Positions 7,752 through 14,503 of a stretch of 22,103 bases of DNA are shown here, one piece after another. A program made the translations under genes and the position numbers. The DNA lies in assembly GCA_040752855.1 (NCBI GenBank), contig JBFMHP010000036.1:1-22103 (forward strand). Reading direction: 5' to 3'. Under the pieces are notes generated by a model. The model saw only the letters and a program-made list of their open reading frames with translations. It was not told the DNA's origin and did no database searches. The stretch is from JBFMHP01 sp040752855 (GTDB lineage: Bacteria > Pseudomonadota > Gammaproteobacteria > RBG-16-57-12). Numbering within the stretch: the stretch's first letter is position 1; every line of letters begins with the position of its first letter.

Positions 7752-8024
7752 TTAATCGTTGTGACACTGCCCGCAGCCGCCACCACCGCAGGCGGGCGCG
7801 CTGGCCTTCTCGCCGCCGGAATCGGTCAGGTTCTTTTTGTTGCCGGATTTGAAATCGGACTCATACCAGCCGCCGCCCGATAGACGAAATCCCGCCGCGG
7901 AGATCAGCTTATTGAGCGCGGACTTGCCGCACGCCGGGCAGTCGGTGAGCGCGGGATCGCTCATCTTTTGCAGGGCCTCCAGTTGATGATGACAGGCCTC
8001 ACATTGATATTCATAAATTGGCAT
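7752..8024 (-). CDS. FmdB-family zinc ribbon protein
   Basis: Small protein of 90 residues beginning MPIYEYQCEACHH, the hallmark start of the FmdB family, followed by the second half of a zinc ribbon (DCPACGKS), so four cysteines can bind one zinc. The middle contains the conserved block SAAGFRLSGGGWYESDFK, and the tail is a Gly/Cys-rich stretch (CGGGGCGQC). The family is often described as a putative regulator but its molecular role is not established. The frame is open five codons upstream to a TTG, but the ATG at 8024, with a GGGGGTG just before it, fits the family start. It is upstream of aspS on the same strand, an arrangement common in gammaproteobacteria. Confidence 0.88.
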   Translation of the reverse strand: MPIYEYQCEACHHQLEALQKMSDPALTDCPACGKSALNKLISAAGFRLSGGGWYESDFKSGNKKNLTDSGGEKASAPACGGGGCGQCHND

Positions 8025-8194
8025 AAACAACACCCCCAACGATTTGGATACAGACTCAGGAGACTCGGGCCGGGATCAGGAAACCCGCCCACGATCCGAT
8101 AGAATTAAGGTTGAATCCCCTGGAATTCAAGGCGCATAGTATACCGTAAAGCATCGATTTCCCGATATACCCAACTAATCCTTAAGGCTTTTTA

Positions 8195-10027
8195 ATGTCT
8201 CCGCATCACGGCACCCCGCCGCCGGGCAAAACCGACTGGAAGGCAATCAAATCCCTGCTCCCCTATCTCTGGGAATACCGCGCCCGCGTGCTGCTGGCGT
8301 TCAGTTTCCTGATCATCGCCAAGCTCGCCAGCGTCGCCACCCCGCTGATGCTCAAGGACATCGTCGACAGCCTCGACGGCACCCTGCACACCGCGTTGAT
8401 CCTGCCCGTGGGGTTGTTGCTCGGCTACGGGGCGTTGCGCGTCATCAACGCGGTGTTCGGCGAATTGCGCGATATGATCTTCGCCAAGGTCACGCAGCGG
8501 GCGATCCGGCGCATCGCGCTGCAGGTGTTCAGCCATCTACACCGCCTGAGCCTGCGCTTTCATCTCGACCGCAAGACCGGCGGGGTCTCGCGCGATATCG
8601 AACGCGGCACGCGCGGCATCCAGTTCCTGCTCAACTTCATGATCTTCAACATCCTGCCCACGCTGTTCGAGATCGTGCTGGTGGCCGTGATCCTGTTCGC
8701 CAAATACGAGGCGATCTTCGCCATCATCACCTTCGGCAGCGTGGCGTTTTACGTCGCCTTCACCATGATCGTCACCGAGTGGCGCATGAAATTCCGCCGC
8801 ACCATGAACGAGATGGACTCCCAGGCCAATACCCGCGCCATCGACAGTCTGCTCAACTACGAAACGGTGAAATACTTCGGCAACGAGGCCTATGAGGCGC
8901 GGCGCTACGACGAGAACCTCTCGCATTGGGAGACGGCCGCGGTGAAGAACCAGTCCTCGCTGTCGCTGCTCAACGCGGGACAGGGTTCGATCATCGCCGT
9001 CGCCCTCGCGGCACTGGTCTACCTGGCCGCCGAGCGCGTGGTGGCCGGCACCATGACCCTGGGCGATCTGGTGCTGATCAATATGTACCTGATCCAGTTG
9101 TTCATGCCGCTGAACTTCCTCGGCTTCGTCTACCGCGAAATCAAGAACTCGCTCGCTGACATCGAACGCATGTTCGGCCTGCTCGGCGAGCATCGCGAGA
9201 TCGAGGACAAACCCGACGCCCCGGCGCTGGCCCTGCACGCCGGGAGCATCCGCTTTGAGGAGGTGAGTTTCCATTACCAGCCGGAGCGGCCGATCCTGCA
9301 TCAACTCAGCTTTGAAGTGCCGGCCGGCAAGAAGGTCGCCGTGGTCGGCCACAGCGGCGCGGGCAAGTCCACCCTCTCGCGGCTGATGTTTCGCTTCTAT
9401 GATGTGAGCGGCGGGGCGATTTACATCGATGACCAGGACATCCGTGAGGTCACCCAGCAAAGCCTGCGCGCGGCCATCGGCATCGTGCCGCAGGACACCG
9501 TGCTGTTCAACGACACCATCCATTACAACATCAGCTACGCCAAACCGGGGGCGCGCGACGAAGAGATCCACGCCGCCGCGCGTTTGGCCAATATTCACGA
9601 CTTCATCGTCAGCTTGCCCAAGGGCTACGAGAGCGTGGTCGGCGAGCGCGGCCTCAAGCTCTCGGGCGGCGAGAAACAGCGCATCGCCATCGCGCGCGCG
9701 GTGCTGAAAAAACCGGCCATCATGGTGTTCGACGAGGCGACCTCCTCGCTGGATTCGCATTCCGAACAGGAGATCCTGAAAGCGTTGCGCGAACTGGCGG
9801 CCGATCACACTACCTTGGTGATCGCCCATCGGCTCTCGACCATCGTCGACGCCGACGAGATCCTGGTGATGAACCAGGGGCGGATCATCGAACGCGGCGC
9901 GCACCGTGAGCTGCTCGCGCACGACGGTCATTACGCGCGCATGTGGCGCCTGCAACTGGCCGAACACCGCGAGCAGATAACAACCGAAGAAATTCCCGCG
10001 GAGGCACAAGACGTCTATGCCCGGTAA
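8195..10027 (+). CDS. Atm1-type ABC exporter (fused permease-ATPase)
   Basis: Half-size ABC exporter of 610 residues, expected to act as a homodimer in the inner membrane. An N-terminal six-helix permease (about 35-320) is followed by the nucleotide-binding domain (about 345-590). Visible motifs are Walker A GHSGAGKST (385-393), the signature LSGGEKQR (489-496), Walker B IMVFDEATSSLD (about 508-519) and the switch His in VIAHRLST. The segment LLNYETVKYFGNE in the permease is characteristic of the Atm1/HMT1 branch, whose members export glutathione-based sulfur or metal conjugates. The substrate here is not known. The ATG at 8195 follows an AAGG. Its last codons overlap the start of the downstream phosphorylase by 11 nt, so the two are co-transcribed, though a functional link is unproven. 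Confidence 0.9.
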   Translation: MSPHHGTPPPGKTDWKAIKSLLPYLWEYRARVLLAFSFLIIAKLASVATPLMLKDIVDSLDGTLHTALILPVGLLLGYGALRVINAVFGELRDMIFAKVTQRAIRRIALQVFSHLHRLSLRFHLDRKTGGVSRDIERGTRGIQFLLNFMIFNILPTLFEIVLVAVILFAKYEAIFAIITFGSVAFYVAFTMIVTEWRMKFRRTMNEMDSQANTRAIDSLLNYETVKYFGNEAYEARRYDENLSHWETAAVKNQSSLSLLNAGQGSIIAVALAALVYLAAERVVAGTMTLGDLVLINMYLIQLFMPLNFLGFVYREIKNSLADIERMFGLLGEHREIEDKPDAPALALHAGSIRFEEVSFHYQPERPILHQLSFEVPAGKKVAVVGHSGAGKSTLSRLMFRFYDVSGGAIYIDDQDIREVTQQSLRAAIGIVPQDTVLFNDTIHYNISYAKPGARDEEIHAAARLANIHDFIVSLPKGYESVVGERGLKLSGGEKQRIAIARAVLKKPAIMVFDEATSSLDSHSEQEILKALRELAADHTTLVIAHRLSTIVDADEILVMNQGRIIERGAHRELLAHDGHYARMWRLQLAEHREQITTEEIPAEAQDVYAR

Positions 10028-11579
10028 AAAACGCGCCACCCCCGCCAAAGACGTACTCAAACTGCGCCGCGTCGGCATCGACACTTACCGCGAGAACGTC
10101 GCCTATCTACACCGCGAATGCGCCATCTATCGCGCCGAAGGCTTCCAGGCCCTGGCCAAGGTGGAGGTCAGCGCCAACGGCAAGACCATCATTGCGGTGC
10201 TCAACGTAGTCGACGACACCTGCATCGTCACCCCCGACGAGCTGGGCCTCTCCGAGCAGGCCTTCGATCAACTCGGCTGCGACGAGGGCAAGCAAGTGAG
10301 CATCCTGCACGCCGAACCGCCGCGCTCGATGGGCGCGGTGCGGCGCAAGATCAACGGCGAGCGGCTCGGCCTAAAGGATTTTGAAGACATCACCCAGGAC
10401 ATCGTGCACAACCGCTACTCCAAGGTGGAGATGGCCGCATTCCTGGTCTCCTCCGGCCAGACCGGATTGGACCGCGATGAGATCCTGCATCTCACGCGCG
10501 CCATGACCAAGTCCGGCAAACGCCTCGACTGGCATGAATCCTTGGTGGTGGATAAACACTGCATTGGCGGCATCCCGGGCAACCGTACCTCGATGCTAGT
10601 CGTGCCGATCGTCGCCGCTTACGGCATGCTCATGCCCAAAACTTCCTCGCGCGCCATCACCTCGCCGGCCGGGACCGCCGACACCATGGAAGTGCTGGCC
10701 CACGTGGAACTCTCGCCGGAACAGATGCACCGCATCGTCTCGGAGACACGCGCCTGCCTCGGCTGGGGCGGCACTGCTAATCTCGCCCCGGTCGACGACA
10801 TCCTGATCTCGGTCGAGCGCCCGCTTGGGATCGATTCGCACGGCCAGCTGGTCGCCTCCATCCTGTCGAAAAAACTCGCCGCTGGCTCCACACATCTGTT
10901 GATCGACATCCCAGTGGGTCCCACCGCGAAGGTGCGCAGCATGAACGAGGCGCTGCGACTGCGTAAACTGTTCGAATACATCGGCGATCACGTCAATCTG
11001 CACATCGAGGTCATCATCACCGACGGCCAGCAGCCGGTGGGCAACGGCATCGGCCCGGTGCTCGAGGCGCGCGATGTGATGCAAGTGCTGCATAATGATC
11101 CGCTCGCCCCGGCCGACCTGCGCCAGAAGGCGCTGCGCCTGGCCGGGCGCATCCTGGAGTTTCATCCCGATGTGCGCGGCGGCTCGGGCTATGCCATCGC
11201 GCGCGACATCCTCGACTCCGGCCGCGCGCTGGCGAAGATGGAGGCCATCATCGAGGCGCAAGGGAAGAATCCTGAGATACCCGCGCCGGGCAAGCTGAGT
11301 TTCGATGTCTGCGCCGAGCACGATGGGCATGTCATCGCCATCGACAATTTCCAGCTCGCGCGCATCGCCAGCCGCGCCGGGGCGCCCCAGGACAAAGGTG
11401 CCGGCGTGGATATCCTCAAAAAACTCGGCGCGCCGGTACGCAAGGGCGAGCCGCTCTATCGCGTCCATGCCGAGTTTCCGTCGGACTACAACTTCGCCCG
11501 CTCCTTAAGCGAACAGCACAATGCCTACACCCTCGGCGATATCGACGAGGCCGGGTTGAATCTCCTGGAGCAGGGATGA
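10017..11579 (+). CDS. Putative thymidine phosphorylase / AMP phosphorylase, archaeal type
   Basis: Nucleoside or nucleotide phosphorylase of 520 residues. The length and an N-terminal domain of about 95 residues before the phosphorylase core match the archaeal AMP phosphorylase subfamily (TIGR02645-like) rather than classical DeoA of about 440 residues. Core motifs are KSGKRLDW (165-172), DKHCIGGIPGNRTS (179-192) and TSSRAITSPAGTADTMEV (209-226). The GIPGNRTS and SSRAITS blocks are those of AMPpase, where classical thymidine phosphorylase has GGVGD and a different loop. In archaea the enzyme splits nucleoside monophosphates with phosphate, giving base and ribose-1,5-bisphosphate. Bacterial members are annotated as thymidine phosphorylase but, as far as I know, poorly tested. 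A GGAGG lies 12 nt before the ATG, and the stop overlaps the next gene's ATG by 4 nt. Confidence 0.85.
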   Translation: MPGKKRATPAKDVLKLRRVGIDTYRENVAYLHRECAIYRAEGFQALAKVEVSANGKTIIAVLNVVDDTCIVTPDELGLSEQAFDQLGCDEGKQVSILHAEPPRSMGAVRRKINGERLGLKDFEDITQDIVHNRYSKVEMAAFLVSSGQTGLDRDEILHLTRAMTKSGKRLDWHESLVVDKHCIGGIPGNRTSMLVVPIVAAYGMLMPKTSSRAITSPAGTADTMEVLAHVELSPEQMHRIVSETRACLGWGGTANLAPVDDILISVERPLGIDSHGQLVASILSKKLAAGSTHLLIDIPVGPTAKVRSMNEALRLRKLFEYIGDHVNLHIEVIITDGQQPVGNGIGPVLEARDVMQVLHNDPLAPADLRQKALRLAGRILEFHPDVRGGSGYAIARDILDSGRALAKMEAIIEAQGKNPEIPAPGKLSFDVCAEHDGHVIAIDNFQLARIASRAGAPQDKGAGVDILKKLGAPVRKGEPLYRVHAEFPSDYNFARSLSEQHNAYTLGDIDEAGLNLLEQG

Positions 11580-12460
11580 TCATCCTTGGTTACGAAGACT
11601 CCAAAGAAGGCGCCGCGCGCCTCGCTGCGGCATTGGGCATCGCGCACCAACAGATCGAGTGCCACCGTTTTCCGGATGAAGAAGTACGAGTATGCCTGCC
11701 CGAGCAACTGCCCGCGCACATCCTCATCTACCGCAGCCTCGACCGCCCTGATCCGAAACTGATCGAGCTCCTGCTCACCTGCAAGACCGCGCGGCAACTC
11801 GGCACGCAGCGCATCAGCCTGATCGCCCCCTACCTCTGCTACATGCGCCAGGACGTGGCGTTTCATCCCGGCGAATCGGTCAGTCAGCGCGTCATCGGCG
11901 AATTTCTCGCCGGCTTGGTCGAAGACGTGCTCACTATCGACCCGCACCTGCACCGCACCCATGCACTCGCCGGCGCCATTCCCGCACAGCGGGCCGTGGC
12001 CTGTACCGCCGCGCCATTGATCGGTGATTTCATCGCGCAACGCTTCCAGGCGCCGCTCATGCTCGGCCCGGACAGTGAATCACAGCAATGGGTGCAGACG
12101 ATCGCCGAAGGCCGGCAGTTGGAATGGGCCGTGGCGGAGAAGACCCGGCTGGGCGATCGCGCAGTGCGCATCACACTGCCGGAGGTTTCATTCACGGGGA
12201 AAGATGTCGTGCTGATCGACGATGTGATCAGTAGCGGCCACACCATGATCGAGATCGCCGCGCAGCTCAAGTCGCACGGAATAAAGAGCCTGCACTGCAT
12301 CGTCACCCATGCCCTGTTCGCGGGGGACAGCTACCAACGCATGCTGCGCGCGGGCTTTAACGGCATCTGGAGCAGCAACAGCATCCCGCACCCCAGCAAT
12401 GCGATCCCGCTGGCGGGGTTGATCGCCTCTAAAGTGCGCGAGCTACTTCGCGCAGCTTGA
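11576..12460 (+). CDS. Ribose-phosphate pyrophosphokinase homologue, class III-like
   Basis: PRPP synthetase family protein of 294 residues, shorter than the roughly 315-residue housekeeping Prs. Visible motifs: RFPDEEVRV (31-39), YLCYMRQDVAFHPGESVS (86-103), DPHLHR (122-127), EKTRLGD (188-194) and the PRPP-binding loop VVLIDDVISSGHT (211-223). RQDxxFxxGE and EKTRxxD are the archaeal class III forms; bacterial class I enzymes have RQDRK and a KRRP-type loop. The housekeeping enzyme makes PRPP from ribose-5-phosphate and ATP; whether this one does, or uses a product of the phosphorylase next to it, is unknown. It overlaps both neighbours by 4 nt, so the three proteins are probably made in a coupled way. 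Confidence 0.85.
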   Translation: MIILGYEDSKEGAARLAAALGIAHQQIECHRFPDEEVRVCLPEQLPAHILIYRSLDRPDPKLIELLLTCKTARQLGTQRISLIAPYLCYMRQDVAFHPGESVSQRVIGEFLAGLVEDVLTIDPHLHRTHALAGAIPAQRAVACTAAPLIGDFIAQRFQAPLMLGPDSESQQWVQTIAEGRQLEWAVAEKTRLGDRAVRITLPEVSFTGKDVVLIDDVISSGHTMIEIAAQLKSHGIKSLHCIVTHALFAGDSYQRMLRAGFNGIWSSNSIPHPSNAIPLAGLIASKVRELLRAA

Positions 12461-13137
12461 GCAACCCTATGCGTAACCGTTTCTCCCCTCCGCAGCTGCT
12501 CCTGATCCTCGTGCTGCTGTCGCTGCTGTTGGCCTTGGTCCAGATCGGGCTGCTCACGCTTGCCTTCGAAAAGCTTGGGCTCTCCCCTGGCAGCGGCCTC
12601 GTCTTGTTGCTGGTCTCACTGTTCGGCAGCCAAATCAATCTGCCGCTGGTGTCCGTGACCGCCTCCCCGCCTCCCGAGGACAGCCTCGCCACGGCATGGC
12701 GCAGCATCCTGCGCCTGCCGCCGCTGCCGTTTACCGGCAAGACCATCATCGCCGTCAACGTCGGCGGCTGTCTCGTGCCCGTATTTTTTTCCATCTACTT
12801 GTTGAATCGCAGCGGGATCGATCTTTCGACGGCGCTGTTGGGAATAGGGATGGTCTCGACTATCAGCTATCTGGTCAGCCGGCCGATCCCGGGCATCGGC
12901 ATCGGCATGCCGATCCTCGTCGGCCCTCTGGCCGCTGCCATGGTGGGCATCCTGCTCGCGCCGGAAAACAGCGCACCGCTGGCCTATATCTGCGGCACGC
13001 TCGGAGTATTGATTGGGGCGGATCTGTTGCGATTGAAGGATGTGCGCCGGCTCGGCGCACCGATCGCCTCGATCGGCGGGGCCGGGACCTTCGATGGGAT
13101 CTTCATCACCGGCGTCGTGGCGGTGCTACTCGCCTGA
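12457..13137 (+). CDS. DUF1614-like integral membrane protein
   Basis: Hydrophobic protein of 226 residues with about six membrane segments: one at residues 12-35, others across 40-65, 95-120, 120-140, 148-170 and a C-terminal one. Conserved-looking blocks are FGSQINLPL, NVGGCLVPV, RPIPGIGIGMP and the C-terminal GADLLRLKD...GGAGTFDGIFITG, which I recognise as the DUF1614 family. No function is established. The frame starts with TTG overlapping the preceding TGA, or with the ATG at 12469; neither has a strong Shine-Dalgarno, which fits translational coupling. The Asp/Gly-rich conserved end is unusual for a purely structural membrane protein and could form a substrate or ion site; that is inference. 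Its 3' end overlaps the convergent repressor gene by 12 bp. Confidence 0.75.
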   Translation: MSNPMRNRFSPPQLLLILVLLSLLLALVQIGLLTLAFEKLGLSPGSGLVLLLVSLFGSQINLPLVSVTASPPPEDSLATAWRSILRLPPLPFTGKTIIAVNVGGCLVPVFFSIYLLNRSGIDLSTALLGIGMVSTISYLVSRPIPGIGIGMPILVGPLAAAMVGILLAPENSAPLAYICGTLGVLIGADLLRLKDVRRLGAPIASIGGAGTFDGIFITGVVAVLLA

Positions 13138-13857
13138 GCAGGTCCGACCGCCGGTCCACACAACCTTGCCGAGGATCTTGAAGCCATTGAGGTCACGGTT
13201 GTTGCGAATGGTAGGATACGCGGGATCGACCCCCACGAGCTCCACCCGGTCATCGACCATCGATGTAATGCGCCGCAGGCAGATCATGCCGCGCGACTCG
13301 ATGATGTACACGCCATTCAACTCGTGGACCGGCCCGATGTGCTTGTCCACCAGCACCAATTCGCTCAAGCCAAACGGCAATGGGTAACTCGCCTTCAAAG
13401 AAAAGACGATCAGGTCTTCAGTCTTGGACTGGGTGATCAGGGTAAGCCAGGCCGGATGAAAAGCCAGATCGCAGGCATCCTTGATCGGCCCTTTGCCGTC
13501 GTTACAGCCGATCACGTCGAGATTCATCTCCTTTTGCGGCACTATGACGTAATCGGGGGTTTCCCCGGATGGCCGATTGCATGGCTCCGCCACGGTCTTG
13601 TGTTGCGTGAAGATTGGACCGGCGCCCGTGGCCAGCCACTCCAAGGCGATTCCGGTAGCATCGGCGATGGCCAGCAATCGCTGCAAGGTGGGATCGGAAG
13701 AACCGGACAGATAGGTACCTATCGCCCGGCGCGAGATGCCAGTCTTTCTGGCGAGCTCGGTGGCATTCCCGGCGATCTTGGCCGCAAAAGCGATCCGCTG
13801 CGGGAAGCTCAAATTACGGAGATTCGACTCCGCGCTCAATTCGGGGGCTGTATCCAT
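13126..13857 (-). CDS. CI/LexA-like phage-type repressor (XRE HTH plus S24-like domain)
   Basis: DNA-binding repressor of 243 residues. The N-terminal XRE-type helix-turn-helix is at about 30-60 (NATELARKTGISRRAIGTYLSG), and the C-terminal half resembles the LexA/CI S24 fold (about 150-235, with SELVLVDKHIGPVHELNGVYIIE). By alignment the nucleophile Ser is kept (Ser157 in KASYPLP), but the catalytic Lys position falls on Arg195 (CLRRI), so self-cleavage is doubtful. I see no Ala-Gly cleavage site at the usual distance. An AAAGGG lies about 5 nt before the ATG at 13857. It is divergent from a Ner-like gene, the arrangement of transposable-phage control regions. No integrase, transposase or structural phage gene is nearby. 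Confidence 0.85.
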   Translation of the reverse strand: MDTAPELSAESNLRNLSFPQRIAFAAKIAGNATELARKTGISRRAIGTYLSGSSDPTLQRLLAIADATGIALEWLATGAGPIFTQHKTVAEPCNRPSGETPDYVIVPQKEMNLDVIGCNDGKGPIKDACDLAFHPAWLTLITQSKTEDLIVFSLKASYPLPFGLSELVLVDKHIGPVHELNGVYIIESRGMICLRRITSMVDDRVELVGVDPAYPTIRNNRDLNGFKILGKVVWTGGRTCSGE

Positions 13858-13911
13858 TTGTTCCCTTTACTCAAGGCCCATTTATAAAATTTTTAATATG
13901 CACACATCGCG

Positions 13912-13921
13912 CAATTAGTTG
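13912..13921. promoter_or_regulatory. Operator-like half of the divergent control region (CAATTAGTTG)
   Basis: GCAATTAGTTGT matches 10 of 12 bases of the core of the perfect palindrome at 14023-14038. It sits about 55 bp upstream of the repressor start within the AT-rich 193-bp divergent gap, where repressor or Ner-like protein binding would be expected. The call rests on similarity and position only. Confidence 0.4.
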
Positions 13922-14022
13922 TCTTTACGTTTGATTCAACAACTATTTTCAACGCGTCGCCACTATGACTTTACTGACAAAACGACATGCCCTTCATTCT
14001 TGTAAGGAAACACTTGCCAGCA

Positions 14023-14038
14023 TAGCAATTAATTGCTA
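14023..14038. promoter_or_regulatory. 16-bp perfect palindrome, likely operator, before the Ner-like gene
   Basis: TAGCAATTAATTGCTA is a perfect 16-bp inverted repeat ending 12 bp before the ATG of the Ner-like gene. Its size and symmetry fit a dimeric HTH repressor site. A further related sequence, CAATTAATTA, lies at 14371-14380 just after that gene. A protein bound here would block translation-proximal transcription of the Ner-like gene. Confidence 0.55.
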
Positions 14039-14050
14039 CCGTACATCCCC

Positions 14051-14338
14051 ATGCCAGAACAACAAATACCGCAAGATCCCGCAAAACGCCGAGCCTGGAT
14101 CAAATACCAGCTCGAACTCTCCGGTTACTCGCTAAGCTCCCTCGCTCGAGAACTTGGGGTCAGCCGCCATGCGCCGAAGCTAGCCCTGGATCGTCCCTAC
14201 CCCCGGATGGAGCGCGCCATCGCCGATAAGATCGGCATGGAACCCCACAAGATCTGGCCTGAGCGTTACAACGCCGAAGGTCAACCCAACCGCTCCGTGG
14301 GCCGCCCCAAAAAAATATCCCCCGGTGAAGAGGATTAA
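14051..14338 (+). CDS. Ner-like (Nlp/SfsB family) helix-turn-helix protein
   Basis: Small DNA-binding protein of 95 residues. The HTH is at about 27-45 (SLSSLARELGVSRHAPKLAL), followed by MERAIADKIGMEPHKIWPERY, the characteristic Ner/Nlp block with the IWPxRY ending. In phage Mu and relatives Ner shuts down early and repressor transcription; chromosomal Nlp/SfsB relatives are regulators. The tail (VGRPKKISPGEED) is basic then acidic and looks unstructured. I take the ATG at 14051: the upstream in-frame TTG at 14033 lies inside the 16-bp palindrome. No good Shine-Dalgarno precedes either start; an AAGG at about 14005 is too far away. It is divergent from the CI-like repressor, suggesting a mutual switch. 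Confidence 0.82.
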   Translation: MPEQQIPQDPAKRRAWIKYQLELSGYSLSSLARELGVSRHAPKLALDRPYPRMERAIADKIGMEPHKIWPERYNAEGQPNRSVGRPKKISPGEED

Positions 14339-14413
14339 ATCAGCTCCTCTTGCCTACATCAACCCCTCGCCAATTAATTATTTTTAAAACACATTTTTCG
14401 CCCAGCGATTTTC

Positions 14414-14440
14414 TCAATTGTTTCAAATGTAAGCCGATAA
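14414..14440 (+). promoter_or_regulatory. Sigma-28 (FliA)-type promoter for the Aer-like receptor
   Basis: TCAA at 14414-14417, a 15-nt spacer, then GCCGATAA at 14433-14440 match the flagellar sigma-28 promoter (perfect -10 and standard spacing; -35 TCAA, as in Pseudomonas-type sites). The predicted start is near 14447, giving a leader of about 57 nt before the chemoreceptor ATG at 14504. Confidence 0.82.
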
Positions 14441-14503
14441 CTCGTACATTGGGCAATTTTTTGCCTGTAACAATTGTTTACAAGCTGAGGGGTCGCAGGC
14501 GAC

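Noticed and set aside
8100..8150. A near-palindrome TTGAAT...ATTCAA and a TATAC box between the fmdB-like and ABC genes
   Set aside because: Arms are offset by one base and no -35/-10 pair has proper spacing on either strand, so neither operator nor promoter is defensible.
8537..10084. A 515-codon minus-strand frame opposite the ABC exporter
   Set aside because: The composition is typical of antisense GC-rich frames, and the plus strand has every ABC motif in order.
13126..14338. An intact prophage
   Set aside because: Only a repressor and a Ner-like gene are present; flanks are ordinary chromosomal genes with no integrase, transposase or att-like direct repeats.
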